A DNA stretch of 64,000 nucleotides from Fistularia commersonii (GCA_037954325.1 JBBMNZ010000003.1:24990392-25054391), one strand, 5' to 3'; shown: positions 22,356 through 33,772, counted from the first letter of the stretch. Notes: generated from the sequence alone by a model not told the origin. Translations and numbers: made by a program.

Positions 22356-22512
22356 CATTGCTGTTATATTATCATCATCACCGTCATCATTATTATGATT
22401 ATTATCATCATTATATTATTATTATCATTGCTGTTGCTGGTGTTGCAGTTATATTGTTATTATTATCATTATTAATATTATTGCTGTTGTTGTTCTTATG
22501 TCATTATTATTA

Positions 22513-22545
<33 letters not shown>

Positions 22546-22633
22546 TTCATTATTATTATTGCTATTTTTGTCTTTGCTGTTGTTGCAGTTATATTATTAT
22601 TATCATTAATATTATTCTTATTATTATTAATAT

Positions 22634-22680
<47 letters not shown>
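22215..22680. repeat. (ATT)n cryptic array ending in (TA)n
   Basis: Imperfect TTA/ATT triplets from 22252 to 22635, broken by GCTGTTG steps, then about 19 TA units at 22636-22673 and a T-run. Confidence 0.95.
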
Positions 22681-22681
<1 letters not shown>

Positions 22682-22689
22682 TAAGAGCT

Positions 22690-22860
22690 TTAACCATTTT
22701 CATTCACACATCTGGACGATGCAGGGTCTCCAGTGAACCTTCTGCACATTTGGACTGTGAGAAGAACCCGGAGAACCCTGAGGAGAACGTGGAGATTCCA
22801 CACAGAAAGCCCACTCTGTGGAAACCCAACCTGCGAGCTTCTTGCTGTGAAGTGTATTAT
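22690..22860 (-). repeat. SINE-like repeat S (minus)
   Basis: ATTCACACATCTGGACGATG, GGTCTCCAGTGAACCTTCTG, then TGAGAAGAACCCGGAGAACC and GGAGATTCCACACAGAAAGC. The order matches the minus strand of repeat S. Confidence 0.75.
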
Positions 22861-22871
22861 AATTATTATAA

Positions 22872-23274
22872 CAGCTTTCCCTTAAGATATTAATTTGATT
22901 TGTTCCAGAAATTGTTTTTTATGTTGATTTTTTTTCCTATCTCAAATGCATTTTTCCCAGTTAAAATAACAGAAAACAAATTAATGAGTCCCCCCCCCCA
23001 CAAAACTCACAAAATAAAGATATTAACAAAAACCCTGAAAAAGAAGGACATTAATAACATAAGGGACATCAAAAAGAACAAGAATTATATTAAAGTTCGA
23101 TATCGGTCAAACGTACACCACGTTCACACTTCGCTATTATTTCGTGCTTAATTTCCATCGAAAGCATCTTCTTTCCGGGTTCCCCACTTGCTTTCTCAGA
23201 ACCCAGAAAAAAAATACACAAAATAACCACAAAGATTTTGTATACAAAGTGATCGGTATCTTAAGGGGTCACTG
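22872..23274. mobile_element. Small TIR element (about 400 bp)
   Basis: Left CAGCTTTCCCTTAAGATATT against reverse-complemented right CAGTGACCCCTTAAGATACC. TA follows the right end (23275-23276); the left TA is one base off. The interior is AT-rich and non-coding. The right end resembles pogo/Tigger termini. Confidence 0.5.
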
Positions 23275-23934
23275 TATTATTATCATGACCGTTTTTAACG
23301 GAGGGGCCGAAACGGCGTTGAGCGTTCGTTCCGAAGCGTCCACGAATTTATCCGAGCGATAATTTAATTCATCTCCGTCCGACCCGGAGCCTCTCCCCGC
23401 CGAGCGTTAGATGTTAAGGATCTCTTCTTCTGGGGTGCAGGGTGGGGGGTTACTTTAGTCTCCAGAATGTCTCGCCTTCAGCATCTTCGTCCTGGCATGT
23501 CCAATTTAACTCAAAACCCAATCCCGCCGAGGCCGAGGTGGCGGCGTAATGGTGTGTGTGTGTGTGTGTGTGTGTGTTTCTTTCAGCTATCATAGGACCA
23601 AAGCAGGCAAACAGTCGGGTGTGTGTTCATTGAGGTCCACCTGCTGGTCCGTAAGCTTCGAGCGCCAGCGGCTTCGGGACCTTCATGTCCAATTAAACGA
23701 TGGCGTTGGGAAAATAAAGCCGCGGTCGGTCGTGGAGAGAACGGGCTTCACCGGGAGAAGACGGCGACTCGGCGAAACTCGAGGCCGTTTAACCGTCAAA
23801 TACGCGGGCATTACTTATTTTCCACCACTAGAAATACTCATTATACACCAACACAAGGTGGCACATTTTAAATTCAAATCCGAAAACTTGTAGAAAACTT
23901 TACCCACAGGAAAACAGAGCGGTTAAAAACATTC
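23275..23934. other. Unassigned unique DNA with (TG)n
   Basis: (TG)n at 23551-23577. Otherwise no repeat or exon recognised. Confidence 0.5.
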
Positions 23935-24060
23935 AAAAGTCTACAGGTGGTTTTCTCAGTCATCCAGGTTATATTGAATTCTTGTCAAAATCTTCTTGTC
24001 TCGGGAACTCATTTCTTCACTCTGACGTCTTCAAGTGAAGAAATTCAAGTCCGGTCGATG
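23935..24060. mobile_element. Family P short palindromic copy
   Basis: TCAGTCATCCAGGTTATATT, GAATTCTTGTCAAAATCTTC, then at once the opposite arm GTGAAGAAATTCAAGTCCGG. Nearly all interior is missing. Confidence 0.65.
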
Positions 24061-24779
24061 AGATTTAAATCTAGGTAGGTTTATGGTTCGGTTCGTCACG
24101 ACTCCGTCGAAGACGTATCGTATCGTTCTGAACCAACTCAGGAAACGTAGCAGTACCATCGGGCGCCATCGGGGGCAGTGTTGCACATTTTTGCTCCGAT
24201 GCGGAAGGTAGCGATGCAATAGGGCTAAAAAACGAGTTTGCAAACTAGGCTGGTTTTATCAAAATACTTCACAAAGCCGCACAACCGAACCGCAAAATGA
24301 CGGCCGAAACAACTCGCAATATTATCAAATCAAACTTTAGTCTGACTACGTGCTGTTGATGGAAAGCGTTTTCTTTGCCGTAAACTAAAATAGCTCAAAC
24401 TCTAGAGAATTCTTCAGCTTGTTTCAGACTATATTTGCAGACAAACACACGTTCTGTTGAAACATCTTTTTTTTTTTCGGTGCAGTGTAAGTCAGTACAA
24501 TGTAAAACAATTGCCTCTCGTTGTTGGTTAGTTAGTTTTTTTTTTTTTTTTTTGCGCTTCGCAAGCCATTTTAATGTGTTAGCAATTGGAAAAAAAAAAC
24601 GCAATGGCCGCCGTCTCGAGTCTGCTTTTGTCTGAAACTGAGCGTGGAAGTGAATTTTGAGCGCTGCAGCGCCCTCTAGTGAACCATGTATGGGAAGTAT
24701 GCGGGTGGCTAGCGCAGCGTTAGCATACATGAGTCCGTATATCCATCCCAGAATCAGCTGAAGTACTAGACGATGACCG
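24061..24779. other. Unassigned DNA
   Basis: T-run at about 24537-24554. AGCGCCCTCTAGTGAACCAT at 24667 looks like a common repeat phrase, but I cannot place it. No gene. Confidence 0.4.
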
Positions 24780-25087
24780 GATGACCTGATGACCTGGAAT
24801 AGATCCTCACTCCTAAAGCATCAACCGGCTGACAAACATTGAAGGTTCCCTTTGCATCACATACCGACACATTAGACACCCCTTTTCGAAGAAGCACGAA
24901 TGCCATTTCTACATCTACATCTGAATCTAGATCTAAACTCAACCTAAATAAATGCAGGGTTTGCATTTTCCATGTCAAATTGCGTTCCTCCAGTTGACTC
25001 AAGCCGCAACAAGAGAGACTGGTTTCAAAACAGCAAAATTACTTCGACCATTGAACAGCTTCACATTGACCAGGTAGGGTGACCTTG
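24780..25087 (-). repeat. Left flank of minisatellite element, inverted to the right flank
   Basis: On the minus strand, 24900 down to 24800 reads CTAATGTGTCGGTATGTGAT, AAGGGAACCTTCAATGTTTG. This matches the plus strand at 26505-26600 at roughly two-thirds identity. In contrast, 24905-25000 matches 26310-26430 directly (CCTAAATAAATGCA). Both flank types therefore bracket the minisatellite. Confidence 0.6.
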
Positions 25088-26065
25088 AGCAGGAGTAGAC
25101 AACCAGGCGGAAGGTGCTTGCAAATACCAACAAGGGAGAGGCCAGGCCCGGGATAGGCGGCTAGGCGGAAGGTATGAGTATATACCAACAGGGGAGAGGC
25201 CCGGTCGGGGAACGGGCAGCTAGTTGGATGGTGCTAGCATTTACCAACAAGGGAGAGGCCTGGTCAGGAGCAGGCAGCTAGTTGGAAGGTCCTAGCATTT
25301 ACCAACAAGGGAGAGGCCCGGTCGCGAATGAGCAGCTAGTTGGAAGGTGCTAGCATTTACCAACAAGGGAGAGGCCTGGTCGGGAATGAGCAGCTAGTTA
25401 GAAGGTGCTAGCATTTACCAACAAGGGAGAGGCCCGGTCGGGGAACGGGCAGCTAATTGGAAGATGCTAGTATATAGCAACAAGGAAGAGGCCCGGTCGC
25501 GAATGAACAGCTAGTTAGAAGGTGCTAACATTTACCAACAAGGGAGAGGCCTGATTGGGAATGAGCAGCTAGTTAGAAGGTGCTAGTATTCACCAACAAG
25601 GGAGGGGCCTGGTCAGGAACAGGCAGCTAGTTGGAAGGTGCAGGCATTTACCAACAAGGGAGAGGCCTGGTCGGGAATGAGCAGCTAGTTAGAAGGTGCT
25701 AGCATTTACCAAACAGGTAGAGGCCTAATCAGGATGAGCGGCTAGTCAGAAGGTGCTAGCATTTACCAACAAGGGAGAGCCCAGGTTGGGGATGGACGAC
25801 TGGGTGGAAGGTGCTAGCGTACACCGATAGGCTACAGCTCCATTGGCGATGGGCCTCTAAGCCGATGCCGCGAGCATACACCAAAGAGGGAAGCCTGGCC
25901 GGGTCATGGGTGGCAGAGGAATGCTGAACCGGAACAGGTAGCCCGGTCGGAGACTGGTGGCTAGGTGGAAAGCGCTAGCTTACACTGACAAGGGAAGCCC
26001 TGTCGGGTCACCGGCGGCTAGGTTAAACTGTGCTAGCGTACACTCACGAGGGAGGTTTAAACCCA
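25088..26065. repeat. 58-59 bp minisatellite, about 16 units
   Basis: Unit core: CAGCTAGTTGGAAGGTGCTA, GCATTTACCAACAAGGGAGA, GGCCTGGTCGGGAATGAG. Units near 25190-25760 are well kept. Those after 25780 and before 25180 are diverged. No open frame runs through it. Confidence 0.95.
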
Positions 26066-26640
26066 GAGGGAAGGTTAATGGGAAAGACAGATTGGGAAAA
26101 AAAACAGCGAGGCTTGAAGTTCTGGTATTTTAGCCCTCACTGAATGCAGGGAATCAAGACCAGCCGTACAGTTTGTATTTTACACATATTTTTGTTGTAA
26201 ATGAGAAAACGTGTTTCTCCAATGACGCATCACCAGAAAACAAATGCTTGTCCGCGTTAAAAGCCCCTTTCATAATATTTGTTTTTGTTTTTTCCCCACA
26301 AAGCTGGATCATCATGTCTACATCAACATCTGCATGTATAACTAAACCAAACCTAAATAAATGCAAAATTTGTGTTTTCCACGTCTTTATGCGCTAAATG
26401 AGAAATTGCGTTACTCCACTAACGCTGCATCTGAAAATAGAAGCTTCTCCGCATCAGACACACCCTTCTTATTATTCTTTAAATTGAAAAATGCCGTGAA
26501 AAGGTTACCTAATGTGTGGGTTTGTGACGGCGAGGGAACTTTCGCTGTTCATCAGGTTGTTGACGCATTGAGAGCGAGAACATGTTGTCAAATAGCAAAA
26601 GGTGTTTCTATGCTAGAATGTCATTCTGGCAACGCCAGTA
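26066..26640 (+). repeat. Right flank of minisatellite element
   Basis: Contains an internal tandem duplication of about 195 bp (26190 region against 26387 region, sharing AAATGAGAAA, GTTTCTCC/GTTACTCCA and TAATATTTG/TATTATTC steps). The outer block 26505-26600 is inverted relative to 24800-24900. A frame with NVWVCDGEGTFAVHQVVDAL is echoed on the minus strand at the left (NVSVCDAKGTFNVCQPVDAL). This may be a relic of an old coding segment that I cannot name. Confidence 0.5.
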
Positions 26641-26654
26641 TCCCATGTTTAAAA

Positions 26655-26970
26655 TCTGATAAGATAAGATAAGAACAACTTTATTAATCCCGAAGGAAAT
26701 TGTTGTGCCAGAGTTACAGAAAATGTAACAGTAATAAATAATAAAAGAAAAAGGCAGAATTAGAAATAAAAATAAACTATAAACTATAAAGTGTCTCAGT
26801 GAAACTATAAAGTGTCTTAGTAAACAAGTGATAAAACTATAAGTGTCTTAGTAACAAGTGAGGTAAGGAGTGCACAATAGTATGATAAAAGGAAAAATTG
26901 TAGTGTAGCTGTTATGAAATGAAATATTGCACAGTTCTGAATATTGCACAGTGATATGAAATATTGCACA
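26655..26970 (-). repeat. LINE 3' tail, CR1/L2-like (minus)
   Basis: (GATAA)n, then GAACAACTTTATTAATCCCG, AAGGAAATTGTTGTGCCAGA. Internal short repeats of AAACTATAAAGTGTCTTAGT and GAAATATTGCACAG follow. Confidence 0.7.
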
Positions 26971-27239
26971 GTTTTTGTTTTTTTGATCCTACAAACCGAC
27001 CAAGACGTCCATGAAACTGGGAAACCTCCCGGACTCGCGAGCCGCAGCGCGATAATCCCGCTCAATACGCAACACCAGAAGTCAAACACTCGCCCAAACA
27101 CCGAAACTAAACGGATGCAACTTTTAGTAAAGGTGGCGGGGTGGAAAAGTAAACTAATAATAAAGACTCTCTCGTTAGTGGTCGGATTGTGACGGTGATT
27201 AATGGATTTTTATACTCTACCGACACTAAAGTCAAGCTA
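26971..27239. other. Unassigned DNA
   Basis: Nothing recognised. Confidence 0.4.
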
Positions 27240-27406
27240 TTTGCATACATGTGTGTGTTTAATGTGGAAACATCTGTGTATCGGTATGTTTAATGTGTGT
27301 GTTTATTTTTGTGTGTGCTCTCTTCATATATGCGAGTGTTTATCGTGTTTATGTGTGTGTGTAATGTGAATATGTGTGTATTTCATGTGTGTTCAATGTA
27401 TATATA
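27240..27406. repeat. TGTGTTTAATGTG cryptic minisatellite, left part
   Basis: Degenerate units of GTGTGTTTAATGTG with TATATG steps. The same array resumes at 28086. Confidence 0.8.
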
Positions 27407-27505
27407 CAGGACTGTCTCAGAAAATTAGAATTTTGTGATAAAGTTCTTTATCTTCTGCAGTATTAAAAAAAACAAAAATTGTTTTTTCATGATTTGTGCT
27501 GTGAC
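27407..27505. mobile_element. Element E fragment (copy 2)
   Basis: CAGGACTGTCTCAGAAAATT, then TTGTGATAAAGTTCTTTATC, to a truncated A-rich centre. It lacks the right half. Confidence 0.8.
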
Positions 27506-27800
27506 AAGAATAATTAATTTCATAATAATTATAATAATAACAAAACCTGCGAAAGCAAACTCATCTACTTCCCTTATAATAATGCTAAATATGTTACGCA
27601 CAATGCTAATAATGCAAAAATGATGATAATACTAATTCTGATATTGCTGCTACAGCTCTTATTACCATTTATAATAACAATAATAATAACAAGTTTACAA
27701 TACGTATTGTTTTTATAATTTAACAATAATAATTATTATCAATATGAATCTTAGTTTATTATTATTATATTATATTATTATTATTTTGTACATTACATTA
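27506..27800. other. AT-rich, ATT-type low-complexity DNA
   Basis: ATA/AAT-rich. Nothing coding. Confidence 0.6.
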
Positions 27801-28085
27801 CAGGACTGTCTCAGAAAATTAGAATATTGTGATAAAGTTCTTTATCTTCTATAATGCAATGAAAAAACAAAAATACTTTTTCATAATATTCTAATATTTT
27901 GAGATAGGATTTTTGAGTTTCCTTAAGATGTAAGCCATAATCTGAAATATTAAAATAACAAAAGGCTTGCAATACTTCAGTTGATTTGTAATGAATCCAG
28001 AATGTATGATATTTTTGTTTTTGTAATTGGATTACAGAAGATAAAGAACTTTATCACAATATTCCAATTTTCTGAGACAGTCCTG
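27801..28085. mobile_element. Element E, TA-flanked MITE (copy 3)
   Basis: CAGGACTGTCTCAGAAAATT at the left and its inverted partner ending GACAGTCCTG at 28085. TA flanks lie at 27799-27800 and 28086-28087. Length 285 bp. The outer arms are near-perfect over about 45 bp (TTGTGATAAAGTTCTTTATC against GATAAAGAACTTTATCACAA). Confidence 0.9.
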
Positions 28086-28700
28086 TATGTGTGTGTGTGT
28101 GTTTAAGGTGTATGTGAGTGCTTGATGTATATTTATGTGTGTTTAATGTGCATAAGTGTGCTTTTATTGGGTAAATGTATGTTTGCTGTGTGTGTGTGTG
28201 AGTTTAATGTGTATGTTAATGTTTGCTGTATATTTGTGTGTGTTTAATGTGAATATGTGTGTAATGCCTATATGTGTGTGTTCAGTGTAACTGTGGGTTT
28301 ATGTGTGTATGCGTGAGTCTAATATACAAGTGTGTTAAATGTGTATATATGTGTGTGTAATGTTTGAATGTGAGTCTAATGTGTGTGTGTGTGTGTGTTT
28401 TAAATGTGAATGTCTGTTTAACAGTCGTGTGTATGTGTTTAATGTTTGTCTATGTGTGTGTATGTGTTTAATGGGTATACGTGTGTACGTTTGATGTGTA
28501 TATGTGTGTGTTTTTCATGCGTATACGTGTGTGTTTAATATGTATATCCGAGTGTTTGATGTGAATGTGTCTGTTTAATGTGTGCGTTTGTTTTCCATTT
28601 ATACGTCCGTGTTTAATGCGCATGTGAGCAAGTGTTTACTTCGTGCGTGCCTGTGTGTGTGCAAGTGTGTGTTTAATGTGAGCGTGTGTTCACACACAGC
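28086..28700. repeat. TGTGTTTAATGTG cryptic minisatellite, right part
   Basis: Dozens of degenerate GTGTGTTTAATGTGTATATG units. Continues the array that stops at 27406. Confidence 0.85.
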
Positions 28701-29035
28701 AAATCGCAGCCTCTTGTCTGCAGCCTCCACATTCAGCCGATGCAAAAAAAAAAAAAAAAAAAAACTCCATTAACAACAACAGGGCGGCTGCGGCTCCAAA
28801 AAAAAAGAGCGTGCGTGCCGAGAAGTAATACAAAATAGCGTCTGCAACCGGCGCCGCCGTGCAAGCCGTGTGATGTAAGCGGCGGCCGGGAGCGTTAGAA
28901 AAAGCACCTGCGGCGGGCCACGGCCAAGCATGAAGGGGTTGGGAACAATAATGTCAGACAGCCAGAGAAGATGAATGGCTGGAGAGTCAACAAGGTCCTC
29001 GAATCCCACAGCACCTTGAGTGGCAGCCCTGGACA
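28701..29035. promoter_or_regulatory. Candidate conserved non-coding block
   Basis: Repeat-free apart from an A-run at 28744-28764. Contains GAAAAAGCACCTGCGGCGGG (an E-box) and GAACAATAATGTCAGACAGC (a SOX-like word). No coding support. Weak inference. Confidence 0.22.
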
Positions 29036-29469
29036 CGGCGGGGGGGGTCGGGGTGGAATTCAGCCGGCGCCTCTTTTATCCTTCTTGCATACTGAAGTAG
29101 CGAGGAAACAAAAACGTAAACACTCATCCATTCATTTATTCATTGTCCGCGAAGCCGATTTCCGATGGAGAGGCGGGGTTTGACTCGGGCCGCCTGTCAA
29201 TCACTCCTTTTCGGAGTCCATGTTTGCATACGTTTGCAGATTCGGGGAGGAAACCGGACGGATAAAAATAATAGTCGAATATGAGCGCCGCGCACACAAA
29301 CGACATGCTTTCATTTTAGAGGAATGATCCAAAACACACACACACACTTGGAGTTTCAGCTGCCATCTTCTTAAAAAGGGTTTCCAAAATCAGCAGACAA
29401 TCTTCTGAACCCTTCGGAATTTATCGCAGGAAGTTTCACTGCGTAACACTTTTTTTTTTTTTTTTTCTT
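29036..29469. other. Unassigned DNA
   Basis: Short (AC)n at about 29334-29346 and a T-run at 29451-29466. No gene. Confidence 0.45.
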
Positions 29470-30960
29470 CCCGGAGTTCACGCTTGGGGCGTCGTGAATT
29501 TCTCTCCCAGAAAGCGACTAAACTTGGCACCCTTCCTGCGTAGCATTAGCATGTTTACGGAGCGCCGAGGTACGAATGAGCCACAAACCAAAACAAACGT
29601 ACACGAAGGGCAAACATTGACATTCAGCTAAATTATAAGCTGCTTTGGACAGAAAGGTGTTAAAAAACACAGTTCTGAGAAATGTACAGCTCAAATCCTG
29701 TCGCAGAAACTAGGCTCCTGCAGGGGAACCTTTTACTTTTGCAATCCCACCGGCGGTGAGGAAACTGTGCGACGTGCACCTTTAGCTCCACGCTCAAAAA
29801 CACAATCACAGAAGAAGAGGAGGATAACGTGGAGGTGGAAACTGCAACACTGTTCATGGAATAATAACCACGGATTATCAGATGGTTGAGGTGTTTATAG
29901 GCCACTACCCAAATCTGGACTTATTTTGGCCCTGGAACTCTTCGTCGCTCCATTTCCAGCTGTTTCTGTTCATTTTGACACAAGAAAACACCCGACCGCT
30001 GACAAGAGAAAAAAAATCCAGTTTGAAATGGATATTAGATCCACCAATTGCTCCAATCACCTATGATTGCTTCAGGGGTTACTGCCCACTCCAAGGCAGT
30101 AGCCCTCCGGCAGTAGACCTCCGGTAGTAGACCTCTGTTCCATGGTCTCTGGTTCCTCCAAAAAAAAAGAAGTAAAAAGTTCCCATGGAAAGCAACTGGG
30201 GTGAGTAGGAATTCTTTTTATTTTTGCAAGCTGGACTCACAGGCGAGCAGCGGTGGCCACCTGAGCTTGTAGATTATCCACTCTCTTGTTTCTTTTATCT
30301 TTGCTAAGTGAAGAACCCTGCTGCTAGCTAACTCCGGACATGATTTTCCCTCCATTTGGCGCAGATTTGACAAAACAGCCAACCGTTGACCGCAATAGTG
30401 CACCAAAAGAAGTCTCTGCTAATGACCGGTGAATTCTACCAATCATCTACGTCACGTAAGTTCTTAAGGAACCGTGAAAAGCTCCGACTAAAATGGAGGT
30501 AAAATGCTTCTAGGCATTGAGGTCCGTGGTCCCTGGTTCCCCTGCTGCCTGAACGCATTCAGAAGTGACCTACTTCCTGGTGGGTACTCCATGTTTGCAG
30601 TTCTGGGAGCTGCAAGAAGTTCCTAGAGAGTGAACGGGGCTAATGACTGGACAAGAAAGAAGGTACACATTACTAAATATTTAGACTTATTAGGGCCAAA
30701 ATGTTGACGTTCCTCTGCGAGTCCCGGAAACTCCCCTGAGGCTAAGCAGGCCAGAATAGCCCGGACCTCGTTTCTCACTGCTTCTGTACATTTTTCCCCG
30801 AGAAAAAAAAAACGACCAGTGACCACAGCGGTTTGAAAAATGGTACGCGCTAACGGCCAATAGGTGAGTTCCACCTATCGGCAAGGACCTACGACATACG
30901 AGTTCCTACCGAACCGTAAAAACGGCCTTTACGAGCCAAGACGGTTCTAGGACGGGGTTG
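29470..30960 (+). repeat. Family A dispersed repeat, long copy 3
   Basis: Collinear with 11610-12330: GGGCAAACATTGACATTCAG, GTGCACCTTTAGCTCCACGC, GTTCATGGAATAATAACCAC, and GAAAGCAACTGGGGTGAGTA in place of the 12.7-kb block. Continues with GACCAGTGACCACAGCGGTT and GAACCGTAAAAACGGCCTTT, which echo 4290-4420. About 1.5 kb, so probably the most complete copy here. Confidence 0.75.
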
Positions 30961-30999
30961 GGCAATTAATGATTACAAGGGGCCGAGAAATCGGACAAA

Positions 31000-31245
31000 C
31001 TCAAATGGAAAAACAATAAAACCCCCGTTAGCATAACAAACCCCCTTAGACCTACTTTCTGCCAATCAACTCTCCCATTTACATAACGGGTCACCACAAC
31101 CTAGAGCCGCCCGAAACCCTTGCAGTTTTATCCGGAAACTCCCTACAGGCCATTAGAAGTGAAGCAGCCCCTGGGATCAGGGCTAAACCGTCACCGATAA
31201 AGAAATACAAGTCCAGTTCCCACGACAAGAAGATTTCTACAAGCC
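31000..31245 (+). mobile_element. Family P fragment (plus)
   Basis: CCCCGTTAGCATAACAAACC, TGCCAATCAACTCTCCCATT, GGCCATTAGAAGTGAAGCAG, then AAATACAAGTCCAGTTCCCA and GACAAGAAGATTTCTACAAG. It is the reverse complement of the 14755-14910 text. Confidence 0.7.
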
Positions 31246-32269
31246 TGTTTTGCCCGGCAAGGACGCCCGTAAAATCTCCGGGTCTGTTCTAGGACTTAAG
31301 ATGGTTCTTGGTTCCTCTGCATGCACCAAGAACAGGAAGAAGTTCTGGGAACTTCAAAAAGTTCCTCAAATGAACAGAGTTTTACACGTACGGCCGGTAC
31401 AGCCGGTAGACGCAACTTTGAAGTGTGTACTTTAAAATAACTCTGTAAGAAGTTCCTCTGAAAAAAGATGAAGTCTCAGTACTCCGAAGTAGATACGTAT
31501 AGAAGTGGCGGCCTGGTTTGAGCTTCGGCGCCGGGGAAACTCCACAGGCGAGGAAAGACAAAATGTATCTGTACATTTGAAATCAGAGACAAACCCGACG
31601 GGCTTTGCAGAGAAGAAACCACCGGTTCTCCGATCGGCCCCGTCTAAATCTTTAACGGGTTTTATATCGCGCGTCAGAAACCCGTGTTCTCACAGCTTTT
31701 TCAGGTGCAAACCGGCAGGCGTGAAGGCGAGCGCTCCGGATTCGTCCCCGCCGAGGACCTAAAAAACCCCGCGGACGGTCGCCGTCGGAGACGCACGCGA
31801 ATGTTGAGATTAGAATTAGATCCGGCTGATTCAAAAGAGGCTCAGCTTGTTCACACAGTCCCTGCAGGAGTCAGTGTATGAGCAACTTCTTTTACTTTTT
31901 TTGATTTTTTTTCGCTAAAATCCCATCCTGCGGGAAGAGGGAGCACCACGAGAGGGTTCTTGGGAAGATTTAAAAAAAAAAAAAAAGGCACGTTTTACCC
32001 TTTTTCTTAATGATACTTCATATTCACATGTCATTTCGAGACACGCAAGTGTGTTCTTTGGACCTTTTCATCGTCACCATGCAAGAGCAAAAGAAAATGG
32101 CGGTTTGCACATTATTTTTTTTAAATTTAATTCATTTAATTCACAATGTATTTGTCTTTTTTTCTTTGCATGAATGCATTCATTCTTTTCGAACAATTAT
32201 TCACCGTGACCTGGATGACTGAGAACCTCCGCAGTCATGTATGCGAAAATGAATTGATTAATTTATTGT
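31246..32269. other. Unassigned DNA
   Basis: A-run at 31972-31985. 32195-32240 carries ATTCACCGTGACCTGGATGA, GAGAACCTCCGCAGTCATG, a single family P arm. No exon recognised. Confidence 0.45.
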
Positions 32270-32515
32270 TTAATATATTTAATTTTATTAATTCACAGTT
32301 GCCAAAATCAATTCTAAGAGCACACTTCACTGGTGTGTTTTTTTTTTTTAAATATGTATTTATTTGTGTGTTTTTTGTGTGCATGGATCCATTAATTAAT
32401 TTATTAATTCATTATTCGATATTTAATTTTATCAATTCGTAGCTGCCAAAATCTATTCAAACAGCACACTTCAATTGCGTGTTTTTTTTTTTTTAATATA
32501 TATTTATTTCTTCAA
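32270..32515. repeat. Tandem duplication, about 150-bp unit, two copies
   Basis: TTGCCAAAATCAATTCTAAG, AGCACACTTCACTGGTGTG and a T-run are followed by TGCCAAAATCTATTCAAACA, GCACACTTCAATTGCGTG and another T-run. Both end in TATTTATTT. Confidence 0.75.
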
Positions 32516-33145
32516 ATAATTATTTTTCGTTTCATTTTGGAACCGAATATCCGTTTTGAGAGCACGTTCGCCCGTTTCAGGTGAAGAAGGGATCAAATCA
32601 CCTCCAATCGCTCCCCTCCAGGACGCGACTCTGGCACGCCTCGGTCCCGAGGTCCGAGACCTGGCGCCGGTCCGTCCCGTCCCGTCGGGCCAGAGAGCCA
32701 TTGTCCTGGTCGGACCACAATGTGATCTACCTTCAGCAGACAAAGGATCCCTGCCGGGCTCGTTCCTTCTCTTCTTTCAACTTCTTCCCGCTGACAGATG
32801 GACCAAAAGTAGAAGACAGGGGGGGAAAAAAAAAAAAAAGATATTAGTGCCTTTCATATGGATCCAGAGCAGCGGGACTCGGGGGACGTCTGGCAGGGGC
32901 GGGAAAAGGAGCCGCAGCTTTTCAGTATAATTTTACCAGTTAGAGAAAACACACACACACACACACTTTGCTCGGAGAGCCATTCAAATCGGCACAATAA
33001 CGGAAACCTGTCCGACACATTGTTTGTATTGTTTTACATAACAGAACGGAGGCGGCCTCGATGTAAACCCGGAAAAAAAAAAAAGGGAGAAAACAAAATG
33101 CACACATGTCCACGTTCGTGTACGTGCTATTATTCCATACATACG

Positions 33146-33178
<33 letters not shown>

Positions 33179-33629
33179 CTGTGAGCCGGTGATAACTGCT
33201 CAGCGTGTGGATTCTCCAGCAATTGTCAGGGTGCCAGGGCAGAGAGTGCCAGGAAATGAAGAAGGGGAGGATGAAGGAGAAGGCGATGAGTGGCAGAGGC
33301 GAGTACAAGGAGAATTAGGCAGGTGAGAGGAGGGGAGGCGGGGAAATAAAACAAAATAAAAACGGGAGCGGGCGAGGAAGACGGAGAGCGAGATAGGAAA
33401 CGACGAAAGATCAAGACGGACAAATGGAAGCGTAGACGAGTGTTTCACGAAGGCGTCTCCACCTCCGCCGCCTCCGTCCCCGTGGATCCGACACCTCCAA
33501 ACCTCCGCCGGAAGGTTGCGCTCCGTCACCGGCGTCCGTCTCGGAGGACGGCGAAGGGTCCGGCCGCGCCGCGGCGTCCCCTTGTTTTAATTTGACTTCA
33601 TCTGCCACAACACTTCACCTCATTTCACA
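32516..33629. other. Unassigned DNA with AC arrays
   Basis: (AC)n at 32948-32966 and 33150-33177. GC-rich from 33440 to 33585. Open frames here have no recognisable domain. Confidence 0.5.
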
Positions 33630-33631
33630 GG

Positions 33632-33771
33632 GTGTGTGAGGAAGCGAGGGAGGAGAGGCCGCCGCGGGGATCCGGGGGAGTCGGCCTCGTGCCACCGCCA
33701 AACCGGCCCGATGACCCGCGGTCAGCAGTCCACCAGCACCACCAAGTGGCAGAAGAACCCGGACGTCAACA
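33632..33771 (+). other. Weak candidate exon
   Basis: A pyrimidine-rich tract ending CACTTCACCTCATTTCACAG (33612-33631) looks like a 3' splice acceptor. The following 140 bp is open in two frames. One frame contains MTRGQQSTSTTKWQKNPDVN just before a (TG)n run that could act as a GT donor. I do not recognise the peptide. It could be a 5' coding exon of an unknown gene or pure chance. Confidence 0.18.
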
Positions 33772-33772
33772 G

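Noticed and set aside
25088..26065. CRISPR-like array of regular spacing
   Set aside because: Unit and spacer are not distinct. The whole 58-bp unit repeats, and the context is a vertebrate-type genome.
33411..33608. 65-residue minus-strand frame beginning MADEVKLKQGD
   Set aside because: A plausible-looking start, but the rest is GC-driven Arg/Gly/Ser sequence without a domain, and it is antisense to the candidate acceptor tract.
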